64,000 nt of DNA from Allium sativum (GCA_030737875.1 CM060918.1:772080552-772144551), one strand, 5' to 3'. Positions 45,006-57,106 are shown, counted from the first letter of the stretch. Made by a program: numbers and translations. The notes: a model not told the origin generated them from the letters alone.

Positions 45006-45223
45006 GGACCTAAGACTCCACCTAATTCACACAAATAAAAATGAGAATGAGACCGTCATGCTGCTGAAGTGAGTCTAGGAGTAGACGTCAAAATTGAGAG
45101 ATGATTAGGAGTCGATTCAAAAGCTTAAAGCAACAACAGTTAAATCAAAACAACGCCTACAACAAAGGATAATATCTCCAAATTCAGAATTCAGAATCCT
45201 GAATTGAAGATTCGTCATACGTT

Positions 45224-47266
45224 GTAAGTAGAGTGCTATTCCGATGTGAATGAATAATTGAGATTTGATTTGTGTGAAATGAGAAATGGAATTGTACTTA
45301 ATTTGTGGTGATAATAATTCATAAATGTATGTTGCTATGATTCTAATTATGAATCGATTTGGGATGTCGTGGTATAACGATGTTAGACCTATTGGATATT
45401 TGCACGTATATGATTCATGTTGAAAGTTAACGACTATATGTTTGTGGTAGTTTATTACAACACCTATTGGATATTTGCAAGTATATGATTCATGTTGAAA
45501 GTTTAACGACTATATGTTTGTCGTAGTTTATTTAAGATTCATACAAGTATATGATTCACTATTATGCCAACATGATGTATATTTTTATGATCATTTTTAA
45601 TGTAATTGGATCCATTTGGGTATTCTGACTCATATGAATTTATGTTGGAATTGGCATCATGATTCAAGTGAAAACCATACTTTTGTATTAGTGATAAAAG
45701 CAAGCATCTTTGTGAACTTGTGTTAATTCTATGAACATGACTAGATTACGTTTGGTGTTATGCCTAATTGGAAACATGTTTTAGGCCTATGTTGTTATCA
45801 AACTCAAATGATAATATATGTGTGACACATAATTAAGTTAGGTTCATATTTTTAAAATGCAAGTTTACATGACTAGATTAAAACCATGATTCATGTTAGG
45901 TATGTTTCATGTCAAGATTATATGCTATTACAATGCAAGTTTACAAGTGCCTAATCCATGTTAATTAGATCGTTATGTTGCAAGTTCATGCGTTCACACA
46001 CCCTTTTTGATGTTACTTAGAATATATAAACACCATGTTCTAAGCCTCCCCTTTTTCATGTGGTTAAGTTGGGCTTAAATGTTAAGCCCAACATATGTTA
46101 TATTATAGCAAACGTATAAAACGGGGGTAGTGACGTTGGGTTAAAAATATAAAACATATGTGTTGGCATGTTTGACGCATGCCAACGACCTTGAGAACAT
46201 TTAAGTGGTACAAAGTAATTTTACCCAATAGAGATGAATTTGAATAATGGGCCGCAAATATTTACATATAAAAAGAAAAGAGACAAAATATGTAAACTTA
46301 GAAAATACGATGTATTTAACCCGAGGTTGGATTGAGTTGTGACATAAACCTGCCCGGAACCGCCCGGCTGTCCAGTAGTCACAACAATACCTATCCAATG
46401 TGGGTAGTTAAACATTGAGCCCAATAAAGACCCGAGGTTAGACTGAGTTGTGACGTAAGACTGCCCGGACCCAACCGGCAACAGGCAGCCACAACAATAC
46501 CTGTCTAATGTGAGTGGTCGAGGCTTTAATAAGACAATTAAGGCTGAGTCAGGATTGATAGGATTAAGTAAATTGAATTTATACTTAATCAAATTGAACA
46601 TGCTAAACTATACAGACTGATTGGGGGTTAGGTTTACAAAACACTTAACCAACTTAGCATGTTGGCTAGAAATAGAAAACCTAATAGCGGGGGACCCTTT
46701 TTAGCAGTAACCCTACAAGGTGTATCAGGATACCCTGAACTAGGCAGGGTGGGGCACAATTACTGGGCTGACTGTAAGAGGTCAAATCGACGGCGGTGGT
46801 GCAGCAGTGTAGGTTCTAACGGGGTGCGGGCGTGCACACACTCCGGCGCAGAAAAATTAGGCACTGGGCACCAGTAGTATACCTGTGCATTCTAGAATTG
46901 TGTCGGGCCGCCACCATGGGACTTGATACACCCCATGGTGGGACCAGCATAGGTAGCTACAACATCGGGGGCCGTAAGACACATGCAACTATGCGAGTAG
47001 GAGCCGATCATTTTAAATGGATCACTTCACCCTGATTATGGGGTGCCTGTTGGGAACTAGTTAATAGGGGTGCAGAGATTAATATGGGGTACGATAGTGT
47101 ATTCGTCTCTAGACAACTTAACTTAGTTTATGGTGCTTTCCCATTCCCAGTTTATACTTATCATGCTCATTTCTTTATTCATAGACTGAATAGTCCTAGA
47201 CTTACTCAGGCTTTATGTCTGACTCTACTTTTCTTTCGTCTTCTTTTCTTCCGTTCCCCCCCTCAG
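45224..47266 (+). other. predicted leader intron copy, C 3' LTR
   Basis: GTAAGTAGAG donor (better consensus than the 5' copy) and CCCCCTCAG acceptor. Confidence 0.5.
46320..46520 (+). other. twin hairpin modules, C 3' LTR
   Basis: Same pairs as in the C 5' LTR; all arms intact. Confidence 0.6.
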
Positions 47267-47512
47267 GTCCACAGGGAGGGAATACCGCAACTTGACTAGT
47301 TATCACATCCAGCTTGAAGAGAAAGAATGTATTGCTTGGATCTCTTTCGTTTTGGACTATGGCTTTGGATAGCAATTATGGGGACTTATGCAGTTTACTT
47401 ATGTTTTTATGCTTCTTTAAGTTATGTAATCAAGACAGTTATGAAAATGTAATGTTTTTGGAAGTATTGTAAGACAATTATGGCATGGTTTGTGTAACAC
47501 GTATTTTGATGA

Positions 47513-47518
47513 AATAAA
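47513..47518 (+). terminator. polyadenylation signal, C 3' LTR
   Basis: AATAAA in GATGAAATAAAAG, about 140 bp before the LTR end. Confidence 0.5.
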
Positions 47519-47655
47519 AGTTTTTGTTGTTTTCCGCTGTTCGAAAATATGTGTATTTATATCTGTCTTGTGTATCTGTGACTTATACTTATAAACCTCC
47601 ACCAAAATTAGGGCATTCCCTTTGAGAATGACCCTAACGGAGATGGGGTGTTTCA

Positions 47656-47660
47656 GTTTC
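47656..47660 (+). repeat. right target-site duplication of element C (GTTTC)
   Basis: Matches 36764-36768. Confidence 0.93.
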
Positions 47661-48385
47661 GATCACACAAATTTAACAACTCGGGGTTTTCCCAAATCCC
47701 AAGCACAAAGGCATATTCTCATAAGATTTCCCTAGATAGAGTAAGGGGATAATAATCATTTCGCCCAATCTCAACAACTATTATAATTTGTAATGGCAAG
47801 AAGGGATGAAATTCAACTGAGTTAATAAAATAGAATGATTGGTTTTAAAAATAACCAACCAATCCAAAAAAAATCTTTGAAGTTTTACTTTAAATTCTCA
47901 TGTCATTATAGATAACAAGACTACTTCAAATGCCCATCTATGAAAATATATAAGTCTACTAAAGCTAAAGATCATAAAAAAACATCTCTATTACTGAATT
48001 TATAAATTCTTACTTAGTTCTTATCAAACCCCTTCTTCTCAAAATCTACTTATTATAAGCTAGTATGAAAATTACTATATTTTCATAACTAAGCTATTGT
48101 GTTACCCTTTAAATTTATAAATTAGTTAACTAGAAGAAATGCAAATTTTAATTCTTTATTTAGAAATTGCATTTGGATTATTTCTCATGCCAACAACGTC
48201 TTATACGTTGTTCTTGAACCCCTATCAACCCATGGCGTCCCCTGTCTCGACCAGAGTTCTTAAACCACGTCTAGACCCATCAACAAGATTAATAACCATT
48301 ACCTTTCCCTTTATTATGAAGGAGTACTAGACCCCAAACCAAAGAGAACTCGACTAGGAATGATTCTCAAAACAAAAGGTGTACC
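47661..48385 (-). other. element G internal region, right part
   Basis: About 720 bp between element C and the G gag. No protein motif recognised on either strand. Pol would be expected here and is absent. Confidence 0.4.
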
Positions 48386-48868
48386 TTAAAGGTGAGATGG
48401 ACCACTGGAAGCTCTTGCCATGTTAAGATTTTCCAAATTCGACCCTTTTGATCTCTTAGGACACGAGGATTTCTCGTGACCCTCTTCCTTGCAATATCTA
48501 CAAATACAAGGTCTAGGACAAGCATGAGCAAAATGATTAGTTGATCCACAATTGAAACATTCCTTTGTTGAAGTCGAGGGAGGTACTGCAAAAGGTTGGG
48601 AACCAGAGCCATTGTGGTTCCTCTTATTCCAAGGGAAAGGCTTAGATTTGGAGAAAGGTGAACGCCTCTTATTCAAATTACCTTGGACACTATCATTATC
48701 ATCACTATCTTTCTCTTTCTCGACCGCCTCGAGATGGAGAGCTGCATCCAATAATTTATCGAAAGTCAACTTGAGTTACAGCAAGAGAGGCCTTCTGAGA
48801 TATTTCTTAAGTCCATTTACGAACTTAAGATGCTTATTATAAGGGGTAGAAACATGTTCCAGGCTATA
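48386..48868 (-). pseudogene. gag: gag remnant of element G
   Basis: Minus-strand Gag tail. Near 48830-48770 it reads HLKFVNGLKKYLRRP then a stop, continuing TFDKLLDAALHLEAVEKEKDSD. A basic linker follows, then two zinc knuckles: CFNCGSTNHFAHAC (canonical CCHC) and CRYCKEEGHEKSSC (canonical CCHC), ending near 48386. The protein's start and most of the Gag core lay to the right and were cut away by element F at 48869. Confidence 0.85.
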
Positions 48869-50225
48869 TGGTAATGATATTTTTCTTCAATACCTGAGAT
48901 AGGTCAATGGGAATGAACTTAAGGAGAAAAAAAAGGTTGTTCGGCTTTCACGAGGTTGGGTTAGACCGTCGTCCCTAGGTATCAAGGCCTTGGAGAGACG
49001 GATCACTAAACTCAATTCTCGATAAATGACTTAATGGATGACATAAAGGAATTCCGCACCAAGCTCACTAAAAGATCTAAGTTCGTAGGGAGGGTCTAAG
49101 ATTGTAGGATGGGTTTAAACATATTGGAGGAGGTGACACATCCGATAGGAAAATAATATAAGTGTAGATCTGCTCTTTATTAATCTTCCATTTTGAGTAC
49201 ATGAGCAACATAGAAGAAATCCTCCAATTGATCTAAATATCAAAGTTTATTCTAGAGAAAAAGAGTATAAGAATCGGAATGAACGCCCCCCCCCTCCATA
49301 AATGTGACCCCTGGGGTCCTATTTATAAGAAATTTAGGTCCCCTTCCGCTGTTGGGCTATTGGGCCTGTAGGAACCTCAGGCGCTTTTCTCCTTGCCTCT
49401 GATGTTTGGCTTTCGGATGCTTTGTTGTGCGTATTATAGCTTCCGGAGGGAAGGTCCCGATCAGTTGTCGCCCCTTTGAGGTTGAGATGAGCTTGTCGAT
49501 GTGGTGACTTTCGGATGGTGTTTGAACTTCCAATAGTAGCTCCCGGGTGTAGGCTCCCAAACGTAAGCTTTCATATGTAGGACTCCGCTTTCTCGCGTAT
49601 ACCTAGATTAGTTGGTCCTCCCAATGTACGTGGATAGCTGCCGGTTTAAGTAGATTAGTATGGATAGCCTGTATCTTTGCTAGGGTTCCGGTTTGCCTTC
49701 TAGTGGAGCTTTTGTGATGGTCCGGTCTTCCAAAAGACAGCTCCCGGTAATGTGTTGTTGTCCATCAATGTGACCTTCCGACATTCATGCAGGAGATGTT
49801 TCGGAAGTTGGTTCTGGATAATCTCTATGTACTCTTGGTGTGATACTTTTGATGTCTTCGTCTCTTATTGTAACAGTACTAAGTGAGTTAATGCCGATAG
49901 CCCTTTCGGGTTTCAATAAGCAGAGCTCTTATCTCCCTCTTTCTTGGTTTCCGGTCTAGACAACCTTTCGTCATGGAATTTCCTGCCGGGAAGATCCTGT
50001 TGGATGAATCCTGTCGGATAGGCCCTGCTGGATAGGCTTTGCTGGCATTTTATAGGCTTTGATATCCCTTGAGGGTGTCCATTTATACTTCTCTCAGATC
50101 ATTCTTTACTGCATTTAGATCTTCCTATTATTCTGCTTTTTTGCTTTCGGATGGTTCTTCTGTGTTTGTGTCCCCCGATACCCCTTCACTGTCAGCTGGT
50201 TTCGGAGTTAATTTTGCTAGTAACA
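48869..50225 (-). repeat. left LTR of element F (3' LTR on the minus strand)
   Basis: About 1.36 kb, from TGGTAATGATATTT to TAGTAACA, followed by an eight-base C run taken as the polypurine tract. A minus-strand TATA box lies at 49327-49320. The right end is inferred from the tract, because only 53 bp of the other LTR are in the window. Confidence 0.65.
49320..49327 (-). promoter_or_regulatory. minus-strand TATA box of element F
   Basis: TATAAATA on the minus strand in CTTATAAATAGGACC context; supports transcription leftwards. Confidence 0.6.
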
Positions 50226-50236
50226 CCCCCCCCGGG
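50226..50236 (-). promoter_or_regulatory. polypurine tract of element F
   Basis: CCCCCCCCGGG on plus directly after the CA of the left LTR, a G run on the minus strand. Confidence 0.6.
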
Positions 50237-51004
50237 TGAAGGCGTGTTTTCGAATTTTCAAGTCAAACTTTTTGTCTTTTCCGAAGTGTCATCTCTGAGC
50301 CTTTTGATCACCCTTGCATGGAAATGTTGATTGGTCTCCGTTTGTACGGTGTGGATTTAAGGTTTTTTTTTTGCATAGTTACCATCGCTTCTTCTTCTTC
50401 AACTTTTACCTGTTACATTAATTTCTCGAACCAGATTATTTATTCACTGAGGACTGAATGCTTATTTCAAGAATTTCTCGGTTGAGTTTCTCATGAATAT
50501 TTCTGGTTTAAACTTTAATTAGGGTTTTGGGTGTTGAGCACAAGTTATTAGGATTCATGATGGGCTACACATTTACTTTTTCCCCAAGAATATTAATTTC
50601 TAGGGTTCGAGATATGCAAATTGCACAAAAAGAACTTGTTTTTATGATTAACTAACGGTCATGGTACCATTGTCATTACCAATTTCTGGCTCCGAGGGAC
50701 AACTAGGTCTTATGGTGTTAACTTACAGTTGCCTGGTTCTGGTTCAACCGTTGCCTTTTCCTTTGAACTGTCTAATTATTATCCTTAGGAAAATAAAATG
50801 ATTCCATCATTACTAAGGACTTGATTGTTCTTTAACAAATGTGATATTTGTCGTGTGCCTTATCTAGATCAGTATTCGTATTATCTTAATATCCACTATC
50901 TCTACTATTTTTCACTGGTAGGTTTATGTTCTATTACTCTATTGTATTCTAATGAGTATGATATGAGTTTATGTATTTATGGAATTATATCACCTGGCAG
51001 CATT
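50237..51004 (+). other. non-coding stretch upstream of the antisense ORF
   Basis: About 770 bp of AT-rich sequence with no recognised gene. It may hold the promoter and leader of the plus-strand ORF; no clear TATA box was assigned. Confidence 0.35.
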
Positions 51005-51811
51005 ATGTCTGATAAAAGGAGTCTCGGTCCATCACTAACTAGTGTTTGTGGTATTTCTCGAAAGAGGAAGCCTTTCGCCTTGAAGAAATCTTTGATTACT
51101 TCCCAAGACGAAGTAAACTCCATTCTTGCCAGCTTTGGAATGGATAATGTGGAGGCTATTCCTTCTACTCATTGTGATAATATTATGAATCCTCCCATAG
51201 GCTATTTTGCGTATTCTGCTGCACATATCTGGCATGAGGGCTTCTTCCCCTTTCCATCTTTCATATTTCGACTTCTACGGCATTTGGAGGTTGCTCCTAT
51301 TCAACTCCTCCCCAACACTTATACACTGCTTCTATGTCTTGAAATACTTGCTCTTGAGTCGAGTCAGGCTTCTCTTACTTCTAACCTTATCCGACACACG
51401 ATGCATTTTTCAAAAGGTGCTAACTTCCCTGTATTCCATGCTACCCTCTTACGGAAGATTGTCAGTGATGGTGCTGGTAAGGCTATATATATGGAAGACC
51501 GGTTCTTCTTCATCAAATGCCCTGTTGGTATCTCAGGTAAATTTGCTAATTATGGTGAATCCCTCAGCCACTTGTGAACGATTACTTTTCTTTTCTGTGA
51601 TCTAACTTTGGTCGTTTCTTCAGATCCTACTTCTAAAAGAGTGCCTTTAACCGAAAGTGAATCCCGTGTGTTTGAGTTCATTTTGAAGCTACTCGAAAAG
51701 CCGTTGGGTTGGTCCGCTCTACTAACCAAGGACAAGTTATGTCACTATGATCTTCTTCCTAATGGACAGAAGGTTTTGGGGGCGTCCACCTATTCATTTC
51801 CCAGGCTCTAA
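51005..51811 (+). CDS. antisense extra ORF of element F, Transposase_28-like, two exons
   Basis: Exon 1 (51005-51536) starts MSDKRSLGPSLTSV and carries NPPIGYFAYSAAHIWHEGFFPFPSFIFRLLRHLEVAPIQL, typical of the plant family labelled putative gypsy-type transposon (Transposase_28). A canonical intron (51537-51623, TCAG|GTAAAT ... TTCTTCAG) joins it in frame to exon 2, which reads DPTSKRVPLTESESRVFEF to a TAA at 51809-51811. Without splicing the frame runs on to 51577. Function of the family is unknown; its place in an element of opposite orientation matches extra ORFs of Tat-lineage elements. Confidence 0.7.
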
Positions 51812-53235
51812 GCGTTTATTGTTAGGCTCAGAAGTGTTCGCCTCCTCTACTTCCTTATCTCCTGGTATATTTTGTTGATTTGATGGTCTCTTTGGTACCC
51901 AAGTTCCGCATTCTTGAATTTTCTTTGGTTTTTCTTTGACTAGGAGTTTTGGCTTCAGAAGTCTCGACTCTCACTGATGTTTTGAATAGATCTATTGCTT
52001 TTTCTATTAAGAGGTTGGCTAGTTGCCTGTAGACCTGCCAGCTAAGAAGCTAAAGCTTTATTTTTCTGCCTCTGTAATTTTCGAGGGTGCTTCCGGTAGA
52101 GAAATTGGAGGTCGCATCTTACCATCGCCCCTTCCAAGTACATCAGAAGCGGGTGTAGATGTTACGCCGTTTATTCCAACTTCTCAATCAGCTAAGCCTC
52201 CGAGGCCTCTCGATCCTTCAACGGATTTTACTGACTTTGTGAAGCTCATTCTTTCTGATCCGGGATTTTCTGATATCTCGTTACCCTCCTCTTCTTCGAA
52301 CGCGGTGGATTTCTATCAGCGTTTGATCACCTGACAGCTTAAGGTATAAAAATTTCTTTTTAATCTTGACTTTTAATCTGTTGTAACTGTAAACTTAATG
52401 CTTCTAATTTCCTAGATTACCAAGGGATGGCTCTTGCCTAAGCCAATTCCGTCTTCCTCTGCCACCGAAATCGTTCGACTTCGAGAAGCAAACAAAGCTT
52501 TGAGTGATGAATGTGAGATATTGAAAGCTTCCTTGGAACACGCCGAGGCAGCTTTAAAGAGAGAAGGCAGAAAATAATGTAGCTCCTGACAAAGTGTCGG
52601 CCTTTGAACATAAAATAGCGGAAGATGTGGTTACTCATGCCAATGAGCTTCAGAAGAAGGATGAGAAGCTTTCCTGCACTGCGCAGATAACCTATGCAGT
52701 TGAAGATAGGATTTATAATTTCTTGCAAGTTCATCTTCCGCAGATTAAGTCCAACTTTTATGAAGATGCCTTATTTCACCTTCTTTCCGATGACCTTCAA
52801 AATTTTCCTGAGATCCGAACCCCCACAGTTTCACCTTCCGTCAGGGATCGAGTTATGGAAAGGATTAAGTTGGGTAAACGGGGAGTTGAGGTACTGCAGA
52901 AATGTGACTCTAGAGTCGAGGATCTTTTATATATTGACTATCTTTCTGATGATTTAGGTGTAGAAAGGGAGATTTTTTCTTTTATTGGCAACGATGGGAA
53001 AAATGATGGCGATGGTTCCGGAGGTGGTGGCCGCCAGGATAAACATGGTTGGGATAGAAACGATCCTCTTTTGGGTGTTGAAGCTTTCCATGATCCTGTT
53101 AAGAGTGGTTCTGGGGTAGGAGGTCCCCACGTTACCTGCGATTTTGAATCATCTTTGCCTGAAGAAGGTGAACCCTCCGGTCCTTCGGGAGGGGAGAAAG
53201 CTGTTGGTCGTGAAGCTCCGTTTTCTCGGGTATAA
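51812..53235 (+). pseudogene. C-terminal part of the antisense ORF, coiled coil
   Basis: From about 52020 a serine/proline-rich segment (RPLDPSTDFTDFVKLILSDPGFSDISLPSSSS) runs to a TGA at 52335. It then reaches a candidate intron 52344-52415 (AAG|GTATAA ... TTTCCTAG). The next exon reads ITKGWLLPKPIPS then a charged coiled coil (EIVRLREANKALSDECEILKASLEHAEAALKRE). A 1-bp frame change near 52567 leads to FEHKIAEDVVTHANELQKKDEKL and a glycine-rich tail ending TAA at 53235. The stop and frame change suggest decay, although unseen introns could explain part of it. Confidence 0.55.
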
Positions 53236-54057
53236 TTCTACTTCAGCAATATTTTTCTCTTTCCCTGAATATTTGACTATAACTAGCCTCAGGAAAATAC
53301 TATAGATTAAAGAAAAGTCGTTTCCTGCCTTAAGCAGAGTTAGGTAACAAATAGAAGGAATTAAACCGTTCTCATGTAGAGTAAGAGGCACACTTGTAAA
53401 CTTAGTTCTGCGATCTATGTAACATTTGTTTGGAGTTCCATTTACTACATGTGAAGGCTAATATGCTTATTTGCATCATGACAGAATTTTGTTTATTATG
53501 AAGATGCATTACGTGTGATTTGTAGATTGAGAAGGAAACTTTTTGCGACATCAATTCATGATATCAAGAAAAAATGTTTCTTCGAGAAACTTAGGAGTGT
53601 TTATACCGAATTCCCTCAGCTTTCCTTTATCTTTCGGAGCGAAGATCGTGAAGCAATACTAAAGAGTTAAGGGTTAAACATGCAGAGATGTTATGTAAAC
53701 AATAAATGTGTTAATCGAGTGAAAGTGATCTTTTTGTAACTCTCTTCTTATCTATACGCCACGATAGATTGGTTTCGGATTTAAATCATACAAAGTTTTT
53801 ATACAAGAATGGGGTTTTATTTTTGTAAACTGGAAATAAAAATACAATCATAACTATTTTCTTGTGTGCATGTAGATAGGTTGACCGTCGTGAGATCCTC
53901 CCATCTCAGAGTGAAGCATTGTCGGTAGAAGGGATTCCCTCTATGTCTCAAGAGAGGAAGATTTTACATTAGAATTTATCCATTAAACATTTGAATGAGA
54001 GAACGAATGCTTTAAAAGACCAGTTAGAAGAGAGAGAGAGATAGGACTATTCTTGGA
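53236..54057 (+). other. stretch between coiled-coil segments of the antisense ORF
   Basis: About 820 bp, mostly AT-rich. An acceptor-like TGCATGTAG at 53875 and a short frame with SVEGIPSMSQERK followed by a stop suggest it is a long intron plus a decayed exon. Confidence 0.35.
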
Positions 54058-54561
54058 TTGAAGGCATACATAAAGACCACACCCTCTATTGAGTTTGAGG
54101 ATGAATTGAGGAGTTTACGCCAATGTATCATCGATTTGGAAACTGATTTAATTAAAGTTAACACGAAGTGTGAGACATGGGAATATTGTTACAAAAATAT
54201 TCCTATCATAATGGGATCTCAACCTCCCAGAAATACAACCGTATATAAGGCCTTAGCCTCCCAAAAGTATTTTTACTTGAATAACCCTCATCCTGGGTTA
54301 AAGGAATCAGTCATTTCTAAGTGGTGTAAGAAAGTGGTAGCCGAGATAAAGAGGACCTATGATACTAAGTTGATTAAGGACTCTCATAACCGTGTCATCA
54401 GGTATACTGATAAAGTTAGGCATTTACAAGAAGAAAGGCATGATTTGCGTAAAAATGTTTTCAAGTTAGAAAAAGAAAACAAATCTCTTAGAGCTATGTG
54501 TAGGGCTTATAATAGGGCTTTGAAGCTTCGGTCAAACCCTATGATCATCTTGATGAAATAA
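54058..54561 (+). CDS. coiled-coil ORF, probable end of the antisense ORF
   Basis: A 167-residue frame of heptad-like helices: EFEDELRSLRQCIIDLETDLIKVNTKCETWEY, a middle block with LKESVISKWCKKVVAEIKRTYD, and a second coil VRHLQEERHDLRKNVFKLEKENKSL. No catalytic motif. It starts just after an in-frame TAG, so it is likely part of the same broken plus-strand gene rather than a separate protein. Confidence 0.45.
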   Translation: MKAYIKTTPSIEFEDELRSLRQCIIDLETDLIKVNTKCETWEYCYKNIPIIMGSQPPRNTTVYKALASQKYFYLNNPHPGLKESVISKWCKKVVAEIKRTYDTKLIKDSHNRVIRYTDKVRHLQEERHDLRKNVFKLEKENKSLRAMCRAYNRALKLRSNPMIILMK

Positions 54562-55029
54562 GTAGAAAAGTACGAAAGCTAAATAAGCTATTAAGTATTG
54601 CACTTAGTCATGCCATTAATCCCCCTTTATCTGAGGATGGAGAGGACCTAGATATTTGATGACATTTTGTAATAGTGGTATATAATTTTACCCCTATTTG
54701 GGCTATTGAGAATGTAACTTTTGTGAATGAAATTATGTATTGATGCTATTTATTATGCAAATTGCCGTTGATAATAAATGCAGATGACAGTTGTTTGCAC
54801 ATAAATGGTTTACGAGTTTTACCTGACAGGAGTCAACCACTTTATCCAGAGCCATTTTGATGACGTGCTTTCCCCTGAGAGCGTATTTCTGGTTTTGCTG
54901 ATTTACCTCAGAATTCCTTCATTAGCAAATTATGAGCTTTCAGATCCATCCCATACTAGGATCCTCTGGTAGAGGACTGGAAATTAGCTTCTGATGCTTC
55001 AATAGAGCCCTCGGTCTATTTTAAGCGTG
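54562..55029. other. unassigned stretch of element F
   Basis: About 470 bp with no frame or repeat I can assign, leading into the tandem array. Confidence 0.4.
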
Positions 55030-55560
55030 GTAGGAGTCCCGAATAAACCCGGATTCAGGTATTGAAATAAAACCAGGAATTTACTTTCGGTGTTTGCGGA
55101 ATTCATGAACCAACCTTTGTTTGGGTAATTAAAGATAACGGTAAGAAATCTCCTTTCGGTATTAATAGAGATTTTGAATTATCCTTTATCTAGGTAATAT
55201 AAAGATGGAAGATCGAAAATCTTCTTTCGGTATTTGCTAAGAACCGAACCAACCCAGATTCGGGTGTTAATATAGAAGGCTTGAAACTATCGTTGTTTAC
55301 GCAATTAGAGATTGAGTACCACCAACTCCCTTCCGGTACTTGTGATGAATTAAATCAACCCAGTTTTGGGTATTAACATAGAAGACCTGAACCAAACCTT
55401 GTTTAGATAATTAGAGATTGAGTACCAGCAATTCCCTTTCGGTATTTGTGATGAATTAAATCAACCCAGATTTGGGTATTAGAATAGAACACCTGAACCA
55501 AACCTTGTCCAAGTAATTAGAGATTGAGTGCCAGAAATTCCCTTCCGGTATCAGTATTTT
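55030..55560. repeat. 106-bp tandem repeat array in element F
   Basis: ATTAGAGATTGAGT-CCA phase points at 55304, 55410 and 55516 give two exact 106-bp periods. Upstream, shorter and more diverged copies go back to about 55030. Each carries a TTCCGGTA/TTTCGGTA box and an AAATCAACCCAG-TTTGGGTATTA block. Confidence 0.85.
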
Positions 55561-56108
55561 GGTATCCCCTTCGAATTTGATTTGTGGAGCAGAGGTTGTA
55601 CGTGCTCCTTGAGCCACTCTCTGGGATTTTGATGTCAAAACAGAGGATGTACGTGCTTTGTTGGCCACTCTCTGGGCCTGTGCGTCTGGTGCGCTTAGCT
55701 AGCTTATCCACAAGCAGGGCCCAAGGACTTACCCGACATCCCTCCAGGAAGCGCCTTATCTCGACCATCGTAGGGGATGATAAGGTCTTAGAAACTTAGA
55801 CGGGGCTATCGTGGCACAAAACTAAGGTTTACTCTTTTGATGCTCTGCACTGACTATCATAGGTACTGATAGAGGATTACACACCACCCCCTTCTGAGGG
55901 GTGTCCTATCCTGACCATCATAGGTCATTATAGGGGTTTGCGTTCCCTTCTGCGGGCAACGCATAACATAAGCAGAGATGACGTGCTTAGTTCTAGCAGA
56001 GACAAGGCGTACTCTTCTACGAGCAGAGGCAGAGCTTGCTAATTTTTAGATGCACTGCCACGACCATTTCTGGTGTGAAATGGAGGCTTACGCTTTTTAT
56101 GCTTTAAC
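55561..56108. other. element F region with short repeats
   Basis: GTACGTGCT...GCCACTCTCTGG is repeated at about 55598 and 55649. The rest is unassigned; no gene seen. Confidence 0.4.
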
Positions 56109-57106
56109 CTAGCCCCCTCTGATTTGGGCATGTAGAAAGACTAAAACACCATCCCCCTCCGGGGGATGCCTCGTCCCGACCAATTTTTGGTGATGACAAG
56201 GGTTTTTATTTTCTTTTATCCATTTGTGGCTTGATCTGTCCTTGGTCATTTCAAGTTTGTGGGGATTTTCTTCTTTGCAATTGGGTAGATAACCCTTCTT
56301 TTCCTTTCTAGAAGATTTTACCGACATAACTTCTTATGCTTTCTTTACATCTCTTTTTAATTTTCCTTGTATTAAGAACTAGATGATCATTCCCTTTAAA
56401 ACTCTACAATGGTTTATTTTGTGCCCGTTTACCATATGGTAGTAGCAATATGACCCTTCTTTCTTAGCTTCGCTTTTGGGTTTCTTTTTTAACGATGGCC
56501 AAAAATTTAACTCGCGTCCAATTAGGAAGTAGATACCCTCAATTGACGTTGTGAGCATACAACCTTTTGGCAACCATGACTCGAAAGCCCTCTTTCGTTG
56601 TTGCATTTTGCCCCTTTTATTACTTGATTTTGTCATTTCTTCCTCATTCCTAAACTTCCTTTTAATTGCCTTTCAACATAGGGGTATATCTCTTTCAGAC
56701 CTTTTATTGGTAAGAGGAATGGAAGCCTTCTCCACCCTTTGTTTGAATATGGTTCCTCTAGTCTGAGTTAGGATAGCTTCTTTGATATGGAGAAAGGAGT
56801 AACATCTTTCCACCGAGGACTGATATAGGGCAAAATTCGGAGTCGATCCTAAGTGGAAGGGGTTAATGCTCCATCGATCAGGGTCATATCTACATCCTTC
56901 TCTTTCTCTTGGATACGCATGGTTTCTAATTTGAACCTTTCGATCGCCCATGGCTCACCAATATTTTTCCCAACCATGGGAGCCCCATTAGTAACTGGTA
57001 GAAATCTTTTATCCATAACGTTCGCCTCTTCAAGGATTAGTCCAATCCGGGACGGAACATCACAGGTGGATATGTGGATAGGTTAACCAAAGGATCATAG
57101 GTTCAA
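56109..57106 (-). pseudogene. gag: gag remnant of element F
   Basis: Minus-strand Gag in three frames (56951-56673, 56636-56379, 56327-56109). The first holds REREGCRYDPDRWSINPFHLG. The second ends in CYYHMVNGHKINHC followed by RVLKGMI, a CX2HX4HX4C knuckle of the kind seen in Tat-lineage Gag (in place of CCHC). It lies next to the primer site, as a 5' gene should. Frameshifts and the lack of downstream pol make it non-functional. Confidence 0.75.

Larger units (their letters stand above)
36769..47655 (+). mobile_element. Element C: Tekay/Del-like gypsy element lacking the Gag core
   Basis: 10.9 kb with LTRs of 3173 and 3236 bp, a tRNA-Met-type primer site, and pol from zinc knuckles to chromodomain. 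The Gag core present in A (about 650 bp) is deleted. Frame is broken near 41055 (1-bp loss), by stops at 42151 and 43306, and by a shift near 43575. Internal sequence is close to A over pol; LTRs share A's plan with clearly different U3 sequence. Confidence 0.94.
44420..47655 (+). repeat. 3' LTR of element C
   Basis: Matches 36769-39941. It is 63 bp longer, almost all of it in the GTCGAC array. Confidence 0.95.
33194..48868 (-). mobile_element. Element G: minus-strand gypsy element, split by C and cut by F
   Basis: On the minus strand a hairpin and purine tract (36233-36270) lead into an LTR starting TGTAACTACCCTGG at 36232 and running left. Internal sequence runs right from 36233, is interrupted by element C, and reaches a gag remnant at 48386-48868, where element F begins. 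The LTR's far end is not identified (somewhere near 33194). Pol is missing between the polypurine tract and gag. Confidence 0.65.
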
